Positions 1-9,141 of a DNA stretch of 64,000 nt are shown here, piece by piece. The position numbers and the translations under genes are program-made. Source of the DNA: a virus. The notes beneath the pieces were generated by a model. It worked only from the letters and a program-made list of their open reading frames with translations. It was not told where the DNA came from and made no database searches. Where the stretch lies: positions 32,647-96,646 of the IMG/VR virus record IMGVR_UViG_3300030099_008235; one strand, given 5' to 3'. How positions within the stretch are numbered: the first letter of the stretch is position 1; every line of letters begins with the position of its first letter.

Positions 1-1584
1 TTTATTGCCCATATATCCATAACAAGAATTAATAAGAATCTTAATAACCATCTGCGAAGTATTAAGTCGTTCTACTTCATATTTAGCTTCAATATATTCC
101 GGAGTATCTTTCTTAAGTTTCTTAAGTTTAGTTTTAGCTTTAAAGAGATCTTCTTTAATCTTTACTCGTTGATTATAGTAATGTTCGAGAAACTCAGGTA
201 TAATACCTTTTTTCTTTTGTGTAAAAAGGAACCCAGCTTTTGATAACGCACATTCTTCATCTTTAAGAAATTTTACAAATGCAGGTTTATCTAACTCAAA
301 TACTTTACCGGCTACATGTTGTATAACAATCTTATCATCAGTAGTTTTTTCAACTCTACCTACTTTAGTTTCCGGCGAAGTATTAAGAGATATCATCACA
401 TTAGGATATAGGGAGTTAGCATCAAAAGATACTATATGATTCTTAAATCCTTGTTTAGGTTCAGCAACATAAGCACCCGGATTCTTTCCAGTATCAGCAT
501 TACGTAAAAACGTTGCAATTATCTCCCCTCTTTGTCTACCTCTAATACATAATGCACCGTTAATAACACCAATAGTACCCATAGCACCTTCAAGCGTAGT
601 TAAGCCTACGTAAGATAACTTTCGCAATAAAGGAAAATATTGCAGTTTATCTTCTAATCGAACGAGCAAATTAACATCTTGAATATTATAGTCAATAAAA
701 GTATCCCAATCATCTTCCGATAAAGAAGCAAGATTAGTATCACCGTAATCAATCTTTCGTTGCCCGAGCTCTACTTCACCAATAGCGTCAAGTTTATAAG
801 ACTCTCTTAACTTTAAACAAAACCGTTTATAAACATCTAAATAATCTAAACAAGCTACACCATCAATATAGTAACGTTTTTGATCTTGACCAAACTTACC
901 TTTAATAGCTCTAAAATGAACTCTACCCAAAGGCGAAAGTCTATTAACATAATCCTGACCTAAGATTCTTTCAATACGGTTAATAATATAAGGTATATCG
1001 AAAAACTCAGAGTTCCAACCACTCAATATATCCGGATAGTCTCTTTCAAGATATTCAATAAATCTAATAAACATCTCACGTTCATCTTTACAATAAACAT
1101 AATTAAGATTATCAACGCCCTTGCCGTTATATGGTTTAATACCAAATGTATGAAACTTTTTACTAAAATTATCGTAACAAGTTATTACGTTAACAGTATG
1201 AGTAGGATTTTCAGGATCAGGAAACGTATCGGGAGAGTAAGTTTCAATATCTAATAAACACGTTTTAAGAGGATGAGTACTAAATTCCTTTTCTTCATTT
1301 TGCTCCCAATATAAATCTAGTAAAAATTGTTGAGCCGGCGGCATATTTTCAAATACACGCTTTATATTAGAATCGCGTACGAATCTAGATCTATCAAAAC
1401 TAGTATTAAATTTACGTTTTTTAACTTTAGTACCATAGATAGACGTTTTATCACCGGCTGCATTTTCAATATATAGATAAGGTTCAAAAGAACACTCATG
1501 CATTACCCTCTTACCTTCTGTATCCCAGGTAAATAAATTAACACAACGGTTTCTACCGTTATACACTACATTACGATACGACAT
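1..1584 (-). CDS. 43: DNA polymerase gp43 (family B), N-terminal 528 residues, cut by window edge
   Basis: Replicative family B DNA polymerase with 3'-5' proofreading. The minus-strand frame is open from the ATG at 1584 to base 1, so the C-terminal part (T4 gp43 is about 900 aa) lies outside the window. Exonuclease motif I is DIETYSP with D112 and E114, the numbering known for T4 gp43. Polymerase motif A reads DANSLYPNV (D388), and motif B (KILINSCYGYMGNK) lies just before the edge. The start follows a short hairpin and has no clear Shine-Dalgarno sequence. The gene sits downstream of a glycosyltransferase gene in the same direction. Identification is secure; only the length is unknown. Confidence 0.96.
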   Translation of the reverse strand, partial: MSYRNVVYNGRNRCVNLFTWDTEGKRVMHECSFEPYLYIENAAGDKTSIYGTKVKKRKFNTSFDRSRFVRDSNIKRVFENMPPAQQFLLDLYWEQNEEKEFSTHPLKTCLLDIETYSPDTFPDPENPTHTVNVITCYDNFSKKFHTFGIKPYNGKGVDNLNYVYCKDEREMFIRFIEYLERDYPDILSGWNSEFFDIPYIINRIERILGQDYVNRLSPLGRVHFRAIKGKFGQDQKRYYIDGVACLDYLDVYKRFCLKLRESYKLDAIGEVELGQRKIDYGDTNLASLSEDDWDTFIDYNIQDVNLLVRLEDKLQYFPLLRKLSYVGLTTLEGAMGTIGVINGALCIRGRQRGEIIATFLRNADTGKNPGAYVAEPKQGFKNHIVSFDANSLYPNVMISLNTSPETKVGRVEKTTDDKIVIQHVAGKVFELDKPAFVKFLKDEECALSKAGFLFTQKKKGIIPEFLEHYYNQRVKIKEDLFKAKTKLKKLKKDTPEYIEAKYEVERLNTSQMVIKILINSCYGYMGNK

Positions 1585-1587
1585 CTA

Positions 1588-1602
1588 CTACTATTATAGT
1601 AG
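1588..1602 (-). promoter_or_regulatory. Hairpin just upstream of gene 43 start
   Basis: A perfect inverted repeat (CTACTA-TTA-TAGTAG, 6-bp stem, 3-nt loop) ends 3 nt before the gene 43 ATG, where a ribosome binding site would be. In T4, gp43 represses its own translation by binding a hairpin at this position. This hairpin may do the same, but its loop differs from the T4 operator. The function is inferred from position only. Confidence 0.4.
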
Positions 1603-1610
1603 TATAGTTC

Positions 1611-2843
1611 CTAATTCCACTCTTTAAGGAAACGTCTTTCGGAACTTCCATATGGTGTATTTAAAGCTTCAAGATGCGCTCCAATATTAGGATCTAGTTC
1701 TAAAATTCTTTTTTCGCCTATAGCACGAAGTTTATGTACATTTTGCATGTACTTATTTTTCTTATTGGGTCTTAAAATACGTTCTATTTTATCTTCAAAT
1801 TCTTCTACTGAACTAAATTTTAAATGATCTGGTGCATTACTATATGTTTCCATATCTTGACATAGACATGGTATACCCAATATACAGCCTTCAATATATT
1901 TAATATCTGATTTTGATCTATTAAAATCATTAACTTGTAATGGTGCCACCATTAATTGTGCTCTTAAACTATTAATAAAATATGGGTATTTTAATAAAGT
2001 TTGCCAGCCATAAAACTCAATTTTTTGCTGTTGTACTAAATCAGCTAACTGCGGAGGAAACGCCCCTACAAAAATCCATTGATATTTGTCAACCGTCTTT
2101 CGAATAAAGTCTCGAACTTCTGATAAATCATCCTTACCACCGGTTTTATTATCAACATCATAATGTGCACCAGATCCTGTATAAAGTATACGTGGCTTCT
2201 TTTTATTTTGATCATAATTTCTTTCTATCTCTCTCGAATTAAAAAGCTGACCCATCCACCCATGAGGTATAAAGTTTGGAATAACAGTAATATTTTGCTG
2301 TCCAGTTTTTTCTTGATATAGCTTTCTCATAAAGTCACAAGTTACAGTAACTTCATCTACCAAATTAATTATATCAACACAATTTTGTCTAATTTCGTCT
2401 GTATCAAAAGCGAATTTAAATTTATTGTAGTCTGGAATAACTTCTTTAAATACTACATCATCAACTTCATATATAATTTTAAAACCATACTCTTGCTGTA
2501 CTTGTTTGAGAAATTTAATAAACGCTAATTGATGTGAAGAAGCTTGTCGTTGTACTTTTACTGTCTTAACTCCTTGATACCATTTAGGATCTGCTACCAT
2601 AGCTGTAGTAGATTGTGACATACCATCGCCTCTAGCGTTAATTGTTGCTTCAGGCCAAAGAATTCTCCAATGACCACAACCAGAATAGTCTGCTAGATAA
2701 TTAACATATCTAGGCATATCTGCTTCTGATGGCGCTGGTAGCTTAGGTGTTAAAGGTACACCTGGCATTTGTCCCATAGGGCTAGTAACTGGTGCAGCTT
2801 GCGGTGTAACTATCGGTTGCGGATATGGTGATGGTGATATCAT
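1611..2843 (-). CDS. Glycosyltransferase (GT-B fold, GT4-like)
   Basis: A 410-aa protein resembling phage glycosyltransferases of the GT4/GT-B type. After a Pro-rich N-terminal 40 residues it has a Rossmann-like half (YVNYLADYSGCGHWRI, then FKIIYEVDDVVF). A central NITVIPNFIP segment and a C-terminal half with KPRILYTGSG and YIEGCILGIPCLCQD follow; the last is the usual donor-binding region of the GT-B fold. It lies between DNA replication genes 43 and 46, away from the main glycan operon. The acceptor (virion protein, host surface or DNA) cannot be told from sequence. The start is 14 nt downstream of the gene 46 stop. Confidence 0.75.
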   Translation of the reverse strand: MISPSPYPQPIVTPQAAPVTSPMGQMPGVPLTPKLPAPSEADMPRYVNYLADYSGCGHWRILWPEATINARGDGMSQSTTAMVADPKWYQGVKTVKVQRQASSHQLAFIKFLKQVQQEYGFKIIYEVDDVVFKEVIPDYNKFKFAFDTDEIRQNCVDIINLVDEVTVTCDFMRKLYQEKTGQQNITVIPNFIPHGWMGQLFNSREIERNYDQNKKKPRILYTGSGAHYDVDNKTGGKDDLSEVRDFIRKTVDKYQWIFVGAFPPQLADLVQQQKIEFYGWQTLLKYPYFINSLRAQLMVAPLQVNDFNRSKSDIKYIEGCILGIPCLCQDMETYSNAPDHLKFSSVEEFEDKIERILRPNKKNKYMQNVHKLRAIGEKRILELDPNIGAHLEALNTPYGSSERRFLKEWN

Positions 2844-2857
2844 CTTATTTATATAGT

Positions 2858-4663
2858 TTAAAGTTCTATATAATCTACCCGCTTAGTAATTCCATTCTTT
2901 TTCTCAAGATATACAACATCGCCGGTTACTGCTTTAATAGATTCTTTACGATGAGATATAACTATTGAACACTCATTTAACTCTTCAACTCTATCTTGCA
3001 ATATTTGTGTAATTAGTTCAATTCCTTTTTCATCAAATGATGAATCAAACAACTCATCATATATCGCAATATTATATTGAACACCACCTTGCAATCTTCT
3101 TATATCTGAAAAAGTAAATAAGCATGCTAAATCAATAGACTTACGCTCTGCTCCAGAAAAATTAAAATATGAACATACTTTATTTTTTTCATTTAGTATT
3201 TCTTCTTCAAAATATTCATTGAAGATACAAATAGAATTCGAATCTAGTCTTTTAAGATAATGCAATAATTTGCTATTTAAAAGTTCCAAAAGCTTATTTA
3301 CAATATAAGATTTAACCCCTTCTTCAGATACAATATACTTAACTATATCAAGCTTAGCTAATTCTTTTCTATATTCTTTAACTCTACCTTGAAGGTTATC
3401 AACACGCTTTTTAGTTTCAACAATAAGCGTATCAAAGTCTGTTTCTGTTGACTCTATAGCTTCAAGATCACCTTCAAGTTCAACTTGCCACTTATCTAAT
3501 TGCTCTAGTCTTTGCTCAATATTAACTTTATTTTGTTCTTGTAGTTTTCCTTCTGATATTCTATTACGACATTCACCAACTGCTTTTAAAAATCTATTTT
3601 TTCTAACTCTTAATTCTTTAAGTCCGTCGGAGTAATATTTAATATCCTCAACTGCTTCATGAATTGCTGCTTTAAGTTTTTCTTTTTCTTGAGCTATTAA
3701 TTCAGCATCATGTCCTTCCATAGGTCGAAGACATACAGGGCATTTTTCTTCTTCTGTACCCATTTTCTTATATCTTTCTTTCCTCCCAGCAGCTAAAGCT
3801 TTATTACGAGCAACCGCTTCTAGATTACTTTCAATTTTTATATCTTGATCTAAAACTGCTTCTTCTAATGCAGATATTTGACTTTCAACCTTATTAGTAT
3901 CTATATCTTCTATTTCATCTAACTGCTCTTCTAACTTTTCTTTTTCAAGATTATTATCTTTTTTGCGACCTAAATATTTTTCTTTTTTATCTTTTCTAGT
4001 CTGTAAGATTTTTTCTTTTTGATCGTTGTAATTTTTATAAGCTTTATCTATTTCTTCTAATTTAGTTAATTGAGTATCATGCTCTCTAGATATCTCATTA
4101 TACTCATTTCTTAAAGTAGCAAGCATTGTACTAAATACCTCCATTCCAAAAATATCCTCAATAAACTTTCGTTTTTCGATTTTATTTTTAGCCATAAAAG
4201 GAACTGCATTATTTACAGTCATAATAACGCAGTTTTGAAATATAGAAGGTGAAGCACTTAATACACTATTGATATAAGCTGTTGTATTTTTAATGCTATC
4301 ACGCGTTCTATCAACGCCGTCTTTAAAAATTAAAACCTTTGAAGGAGATAATGTACGTATAATTTTATAGCTATTAGTACCTTTAGATGAATCAAGTTCA
4401 AAGTCTAATTCAATATGAGTCTTACCGTTTGTTAAGTTGTTAGGTATAAGGTCTTTTTTTAACTCGCGCAATGTTTCACCAAAAATAGCAAAATATAATG
4501 CATCAGCTATAGTACTTTTTCCAATAGCATTTCTACGATCTGGTTTATCTCTATTTTTACCAGTAATAACATGAAGCCCTTTACTAAACTCAACAGTAAC
4601 GGGCTCTTCACCTACAGATAAAAAATTGACTATACTAAGCTTTTTAAAGTTTACTTTTTTCAT
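2858..4663 (-). CDS. 46: Recombination endonuclease subunit gp46 (Rad50/SbcC-like ATPase)
   Basis: ATPase subunit of the gp46/gp47 (Rad50/Mre11) complex that processes DNA ends for recombination-dependent replication and host DNA degradation. It has a Walker A at residues about 36-52 with a short insertion (ending NAIGKST), long coiled-coil arms, and a zinc hook CPVC at 308-311. An ABC signature FSGAERKS and a Walker B IAIYDELFD lie near the C-terminus. Its 601 aa are close to T4 gp46 (about 560). The start codon overlaps the end of gene 47 by 20 nt, so the two are translationally coupled. Confidence 0.95.
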   Translation of the reverse strand: MKKVNFKKLSIVNFLSVGEEPVTVEFSKGLHVITGKNRDKPDRRNAIGKSTIADALYFAIFGETLRELKKDLIPNNLTNGKTHIELDFELDSSKGTNSYKIIRTLSPSKVLIFKDGVDRTRDSIKNTTAYINSVLSASPSIFQNCVIMTVNNAVPFMAKNKIEKRKFIEDIFGMEVFSTMLATLRNEYNEISREHDTQLTKLEEIDKAYKNYNDQKEKILQTRKDKKEKYLGRKKDNNLEKEKLEEQLDEIEDIDTNKVESQISALEEAVLDQDIKIESNLEAVARNKALAAGRKERYKKMGTEEEKCPVCLRPMEGHDAELIAQEKEKLKAAIHEAVEDIKYYSDGLKELRVRKNRFLKAVGECRNRISEGKLQEQNKVNIEQRLEQLDKWQVELEGDLEAIESTETDFDTLIVETKKRVDNLQGRVKEYRKELAKLDIVKYIVSEEGVKSYIVNKLLELLNSKLLHYLKRLDSNSICIFNEYFEEEILNEKNKVCSYFNFSGAERKSIDLACLFTFSDIRRLQGGVQYNIAIYDELFDSSFDEKGIELITQILQDRVEELNECSIVISHRKESIKAVTGDVVYLEKKNGITKRVDYIEL

Positions 4664-5693
4664 ATAAGCTGAGAGTATATTTTATTATCTCTTTTTTATT
4701 TTTGATTTCAAGTAAATTTACAAACTCTTCAATAGCTTGAGGTATATCAATACCAGAAAGATCTTCTTTATCTTCAGTATCATCAAGCAGTCTATTAAAA
4801 TTTATATCATAATCTACTGTTAATACTTCAGGTTTAAGTAATGTTAACTTTTTAATTAATATATCCATATCAGCTTGAGATATGTTCATATCAACTTTTA
4901 ATTTTGTAATATTACCTGAAAAGTTGTTTATTACTTCATGAGTAAATTTTTCTTCTCTTACTAACTCACTAAGAGCTATTTTTTTATATGACGGTGATAT
5001 TGTATTAGGCGTAAACTCATATTCTAAAGTATCTAGATCTAAAATATAATACCCTTTATCGTTACCAGCATCACCAAAATCCATTTGAAAAGGATTACCA
5101 ACGTACAATATTGTGCCTTTACCGAACTTCTTTTCATGTCTAGTATGAAAATGACCAGAAATAACTAAAGAACTTTTTTTCAATAAATCTTTAACTTTTA
5201 GTCCTTCTTCACAAACCTTATAAGTATTCATTTTGAAAGTTTCTATTTCAAAATGGCCAAAAATAATATCACTTTCAGGTATATCTTTTACTTTAGTGTT
5301 CCAAGGACAAAAGGTAATAGTACGATCAAAAGCTTCAACAGTATCAAAAGTATCTAAAATTGTAACATTTTGTCTTTTCTTAAAAATAGATAATGAATTA
5401 ACATCTGTTCTATGCTTATAGTAAATATCATGATTTCCAGTAATCGCTATAATATTAAAATCGCATAATATATCTAATATATCTGCAGATACTTGTAACG
5501 TATTAACTGATATCTCACTTCTGTTATGATGCCAATCACCACAAAAGATTATATCTTTGATATTTTTCTTTTTACACTCGTCCTTAAACCAATGAGCCCA
5601 TTCTACAGCATAATTATGCCAGTCTGAACTATTTGTATGAACACCGAGATGCAAATCAGAAAAAATAGCAACTCTTGGTTTATTAATCTTCAA
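4644..5693 (-). CDS. 47: Recombination endonuclease subunit gp47 (Mre11/SbcD-like nuclease)
   Basis: Metallophosphoesterase nuclease partner of gp46. All the dimetal-site motifs are visible: FSDLHLG near the N-terminus, FCGDWHHNR, ITGNHDIYY and SGHFHTRHEK. Length (349 aa) matches T4 gp47 (about 340). It overlaps gene 55 upstream by 11 nt and gene 46 downstream by 20 nt, giving the order 55-47-46 in one transcription unit, as in other T4-like phages. Confidence 0.95.
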   Translation of the reverse strand: MKINKPRVAIFSDLHLGVHTNSSDWHNYAVEWAHWFKDECKKKNIKDIIFCGDWHHNRSEISVNTLQVSADILDILCDFNIIAITGNHDIYYKHRTDVNSLSIFKKRQNVTILDTFDTVEAFDRTITFCPWNTKVKDIPESDIIFGHFEIETFKMNTYKVCEEGLKVKDLLKKSSLVISGHFHTRHEKKFGKGTILYVGNPFQMDFGDAGNDKGYYILDLDTLEYEFTPNTISPSYKKIALSELVREEKFTHEVINNFSGNITKLKVDMNISQADMDILIKKLTLLKPEVLTVDYDINFNRLLDDTEDKEDLSGIDIPQAIEEFVNLLEIKNKKEIIKYTLSLYEKSKL

Positions 5694-6120
5694 AGGAATT
5701 TTCTTCGTCAGGGGGTTTCACATAAACATGTCCATGTGTATTTTCTGGATTTGACATATAATCTTCATATACACGCTCTCTATATTTTGTAACAGCTTCG
5801 TGATGCTTTTTCTCTTTTTTAATTCTATTTATAAACGCATGATATGCAATAGTTGTAAAATATGAAAACGGATTAGTAGCTTTTTCAAAGTTAAATTTTT
5901 TATGCTTTAACGCTGAGTACATTTTTATTAATGCATCACCAATCATATCGTCTTTGTACGTATAATTAATAAATGATGCATTATAACTTAATCCGTAGGC
6001 TATTTTTTTAATATTTTCAGCTAAATCATCTGTAAGAATATCAGTATCATAGTATTTTTGTAATGATTCCTTAAAGACTTTAGGTTCTATATAATACGGT
6101 TTTTTCTCTTTCGCGGCCAT
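5683..6120 (-). CDS. 55: Late-transcription sigma factor gp55
   Basis: Phage sigma factor that directs host RNA polymerase to late promoters of the TATAAATA type. The protein is 145 aa (T4 gp55 is 185). The conserved centre DDMIGDALIKMYSALKHKKF followed by NPFSYFTTIAYHAFINRIK corresponds to the sigma region 2-like core of gp55. Its presence agrees with the many TATAAATA-type octamers in front of structural genes in this window. It overlaps gene 47 by 11 nt. Confidence 0.9.
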   Translation of the reverse strand: MAAKEKKPYYIEPKVFKESLQKYYDTDILTDDLAENIKKIAYGLSYNASFINYTYKDDMIGDALIKMYSALKHKKFNFEKATNPFSYFTTIAYHAFINRIKKEKKHHEAVTKYRERVYEDYMSNPENTHGHVYVKPPDEENSFED

Positions 6121-6146
6121 TTCCTTTTAATTATATTAACATATTA

Positions 6147-7568
6147 CTATTTTTCAACAATATTAGTTTCACTATACTTTATCTTTTCGGTATTATAGAT
6201 TTCTTTGCGCTTTTCACAATGTCTTATACCATATCTTAATCTATCGCAAAGATCAAATATTATTAACTTAGATTTAAGATTATGTTTTCTTAATCCACGA
6301 CCAATTGACTGAACAGTACGTATAAATGACTTACCTCCTGAAGCAAAAATAATATTATGTAAATTTTTAATGTTAATACCTGTAGAAAAAATAGCACTTA
6401 TTGCAATACATACAACATTTGTATCTTTTTCCATTATTTTTTTAATTTTATCTCGTTCTTCTACATCTACCTCACCTCTAATAAAATAAACTTGCTTGTC
6501 TGCTATATTATCTAGATATTCTTTTAGTAATTCTCCATGTTTAATATGATTAACTAATATTAGCGTATTATTATTCAATTTATTACAAAGTTTTGCTAAA
6601 AAATCATTTCGAAAATTACTTTCATAGATAAAATCTAACTCTTCTCTATAATAATTGTCACTATTATATGTCGGTGATATACGATAATCTAAGTTTAATA
6701 TTTTAACATTTACATTAGCGAGATAATCTTCTATTCTTAGCTCATAGCTCGTCTTTTCATATATGACAGGGCCTAATTTACCTATAATTGACCATTTATC
6801 TAAATTATTTTCAGGCAGGGTACCTGTAAATCCATATTTGTTAGGAGTTCTTATTCTAGATACAATTTTACTAATCTTATTAGATGATTTTATCTTATGA
6901 CACTCATCAACTATAAGTAAATCAATATGTTTTAACCAGTCATTTTGTTCAAATCGACTTTGAACAATACCAATATTACAAATAATAACATTTGCAGTTA
7001 AGTCCGGTTTAATCTTACCAGTCCATTTAGTTATTTTAAAAGTAGTACCACAGTTTAAAAACTCATCGTACGTTTGAGTTACAAGTCCTAAGTCAGGAAC
7101 CAATACTACACACTTAAATGTATCTTTATCCTTACTATCTCTAAAGTAATTTTCAATTAAAGCTGCTGTTGTAAAGGTTTTTCCCGCACCAGTACCTAAA
7201 ACACAAGTACCAGTACCAAGTTTGAGAGCTTTTTTAACAACTTCTTCCTGATATTCTCTTAAATTAAACGCAAAGTCTTTATAAAGCTCTATATCTTTAC
7301 CAACTTTTAATACTTTTTGTAGTTTATCTGTAGTTTCTGTATCTTTCTTAGTTAAAAACTTTTTAATTTCCCAATATAGACCAACTTCACACGCACCAGC
7401 TGGAGTTATAGCATATTTTCTTTGAGGTATATACCGACCATAACGCCTACCAAAGCGCGCCGCATCATTAATAATACTAAAATGCTTTCTTATATCATTA
7501 AAAAGATCTAAATCTTCTGTTTTTAATAGAAGCTTACGAGTTGATGGATTGTAATCAAAAGTTACCAT
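6147..7568 (-). CDS. uvsW: DNA/RNA helicase UvsW
   Basis: Superfamily 2 helicase that branch-migrates recombination intermediates and unwinds R-loops, switching replication from origin- to recombination-dependent mode. Motifs seen: Walker A GTGAGKT, DECH box (DECHKI), motif III FTGTLP, and C-terminal QSIGRGLRKH (motif VI). The N-terminal 90 residues match the small UvsW N-terminal domain. 473 aa is near T4 UvsW (about 500). The ATG overlaps the uvsY stop (TAATG), so expression is coupled. Confidence 0.93.
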   Translation of the reverse strand: MVTFDYNPSTRKLLLKTEDLDLFNDIRKHFSIINDAARFGRRYGRYIPQRKYAITPAGACEVGLYWEIKKFLTKKDTETTDKLQKVLKVGKDIELYKDFAFNLREYQEEVVKKALKLGTGTCVLGTGAGKTFTTAALIENYFRDSKDKDTFKCVVLVPDLGLVTQTYDEFLNCGTTFKITKWTGKIKPDLTANVIICNIGIVQSRFEQNDWLKHIDLLIVDECHKIKSSNKISKIVSRIRTPNKYGFTGTLPENNLDKWSIIGKLGPVIYEKTSYELRIEDYLANVNVKILNLDYRISPTYNSDNYYREELDFIYESNFRNDFLAKLCNKLNNNTLILVNHIKHGELLKEYLDNIADKQVYFIRGEVDVEERDKIKKIMEKDTNVVCIAISAIFSTGINIKNLHNIIFASGGKSFIRTVQSIGRGLRKHNLKSKLIIFDLCDRLRYGIRHCEKRKEIYNTEKIKYSETNIVEK

Positions 7569-7963
7569 TAGTATTGCTCCATTTTATTCATATCAATAAC
7601 ATTTTTAATCTCCCAATGCATATTACTGAGTATTTTTTCTACTTTCTCAAGGTATTCTATAATAGTATCTTGCTCTTTTATGTTATTATTAAGTTTAACA
7701 ACAGATTCGTACTTTTCAGCAGCAGATTCTGCAGAAGTTTGATTAATACGTACAGGAGAATCAGCAATTACCTTCTTAACTAAGTCTTTTTTAAGCTTAC
7801 TCTTTTGAGCAATCAGTTTATTGCGTAGAATTTTTGCTTCTATAAGTCTACCAACCCAAAAATGCTTACGAGCTGGAAGTCTTTGTTGCTGTTGTTTAAG
7901 ATTAAGATCATTTAGTACAAGATCTTCACCAATTTCTTGCATATACTTTTTTAGCAATTCCAC
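7568..7963 (-). CDS. uvsY: Recombination mediator UvsY (probable)
   Basis: Probable UvsY, which loads the UvsX recombinase on gp32-covered single-stranded DNA. The evidence is indirect: the size (131 aa against 137 in T4), a mostly helical Lys/Glu-rich sequence with the pattern W-x3-L-x-E-A-x3-R, a C-terminal helix ending IKNVIDMNKMEQY that resembles the UvsY C-terminus, and immediate coupling to uvsW. The reading starts at a GTG; an ATG seven codons downstream (7942) is an alternative. It is divergent from the head-protein cassette. Confidence 0.7.
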   Translation of the reverse strand: MELLKKYMQEIGEDLVLNDLNLKQQQQRLPARKHFWVGRLIEAKILRNKLIAQKSKLKKDLVKKVIADSPVRINQTSAESAAEKYESVVKLNNNIKEQDTIIEYLEKVEKILSNMHWEIKNVIDMNKMEQY

Positions 7964-7971
7964 ACAATTAT

Positions 7972-7979
7972 TATAAATA
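7972..7979 (+). promoter_or_regulatory. T4-type late promoter TATAAATA
   Basis: Exact match to the gp55 late promoter octamer, 8 nt before the ATG of the 7988 gene. It would drive the plus-strand cassette of presumed internal head proteins. Confidence 0.75.
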
Positions 7980-7987
7980 TAAGTATA

Positions 7988-8377
7988 ATGGAATCAAGTG
8001 GCAAATTTGAACGTATCTTTTTAAAAATGTTAAAAGAAGAGATGACTGCTGGTGCTGGAGGGGCGCTTGGTGGTGGTTCTTCGTATAACCCGCCGGGTGA
8101 TATAAGTTCTGGTGATACATACGCTCCAGGCGACGCTAGATTACCTAAGGCTCTTGGAGCTGTCCAAACGCGTAAAGGTACAGTAAATAAAAAGAAGAAA
8201 AAGAAAGCAAAAGAAGAAAACGAAGAAAATTTTCCAGAAGAAGATGCAGAAAAGAAGAAGAAAGCTGATAGGTGTAAGCGTAGAGCTGATTCTGTTTATG
8301 GTAAGAAAACTTCTGCTTACAAATCCGGGGCTATTGTAAGGTGTAGACAAGGAAAAATTTGGAAAAAGAAAAAATGA
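7988..8377 (+). CDS. Small basic protein with gp23 N-arm-like segment; putative internal head protein
   Basis: A 129-aa protein of unrecorded function. Residues about 16-45 closely resemble the region around the maturation cleavage site of the major capsid protein in this window: KEE-MTAGAGG here against IEE-ANTAGHGG in gp23, then YNPPGDISSGDTYAPGDARLPK against FNPPGTVGSADNYAPGDARLPK. The middle is a run of Lys and Glu. The C-terminal 35 residues (CKRRADSVYGKKTSAYKSG, then IVRCRQGKIW) form a small basic two-cysteine motif known from marine phages and giant viruses. The leader ends in LKE-E, a possible gp21 site. An exact late promoter precedes it and its stop overlaps the next start (ATGA). 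It may be a packaged DNA-binding or capsid-lining protein; this is inference. Confidence 0.75.
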   Translation: MESSGKFERIFLKMLKEEMTAGAGGALGGGSSYNPPGDISSGDTYAPGDARLPKALGAVQTRKGTVNKKKKKKAKEENEENFPEEDAEKKKKADRCKRRADSVYGKKTSAYKSGAIVRCRQGKIWKKKK

Positions 8378-9129
8378 CCCAGAAAGAGATATTAGAAGCT
8401 AGCGACTCACTACGTCAATGGTTTAAACGTGGTGGTACTGATCCTAAAACTGGTAAAAAGTTTAAAGGGTGGGTAAATTGTAAGACTGGTGGTCCTTGTG
8501 GTCGTAAATCAAAAAAGTCTGGTGGTAGTTACCCGGCTTGTCGACCAACTAAAGCGGCTTGTAAAAGTATTAAGGGTAAAATGTATAAAAAGAAGGGTCC
8601 AAAGCGTGTTAATTGGAAGAAGAAAAAAACTAAAAGCGAGAATGCTGAAGAACCTAAAAAGGGTACCGGTAAAAAACCTAAAGGTTCAAGCAGAAGGTTG
8701 TATACTGATGAAAATCCAAAAGATACAGTAAGCGTAAAATATAGTACTGTGGGTGATATACGTGAAACGTTAAATAAAGCTTCATTTAAAAGTAAATCGC
8801 ATGCCAGACAGTCGCAAATTATTAATTTAATTCATCAAAGAGTAAGAGCTGCTCGTGGTAGAGTAAAAGATCCTAAAAAGAAAAAAAGTTTAGCTGCCGC
8901 TTACAAATATATTACTAATAAAAAAGAAGCTAGTAAGCGTAAAACAAAACGAATGCGTGAAGAAGATGCAGAAAAGAAAAATGTTCATAAACCTGTTAAG
9001 CCAGGTATACTTAAAAAGCGATTAGGTAATCTGTCTTGTAGTAAAGTAAGAGGTGCTAAAAGTAAGCTTAAGAATAAAGGTACTCATTATGCTAAAGCAT
9101 TACAACGCTATTTAAATTATCATTGTTAA
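8374..9129 (+). CDS. Lys-rich Cys-containing basic protein; putative internal head protein
   Basis: The ATG at 8374 overlaps the preceding stop (ATGA) and is preferred to the upstream TTG at 8359. The protein (251 aa) starts MTQKEILEA-S, whose ILE-A matches the (I/L)xE cleavage rule of prohead protease gp21. It then has a motif seen in marine phages and giant viruses, WFKRGGTDPKTGKKFKGWVNC followed by GGPCGRKS and YPACRPTKAAC, with four cysteines that might bind zinc. Further on it is very rich in Lys/Arg. The last 60 residues (PGILKKRLGN to ALQRYLNYHC) form another small conserved basic module. Likely a nucleic-acid-binding internal protein; biochemical function unknown. Confidence 0.72.
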   Translation: MTQKEILEASDSLRQWFKRGGTDPKTGKKFKGWVNCKTGGPCGRKSKKSGGSYPACRPTKAACKSIKGKMYKKKGPKRVNWKKKKTKSENAEEPKKGTGKKPKGSSRRLYTDENPKDTVSVKYSTVGDIRETLNKASFKSKSHARQSQIINLIHQRVRAARGRVKDPKKKKSLAAAYKYITNKKEASKRKTKRMREEDAEKKNVHKPVKPGILKKRLGNLSCSKVRGAKSKLKNKGTHYAKALQRYLNYHC

Positions 9130-9136
9130 ATAAATA
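9129..9136 (+). promoter_or_regulatory. Late promoter-like AATAAATA
   Basis: One mismatch to TATAAATA, placed exactly 5 nt before the ATG at 9142 and overlapping the end of the preceding gene. The spacing equals that at seven other starts in this window. Confidence 0.55.
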
Positions 9137-9141
9137 TTAAT

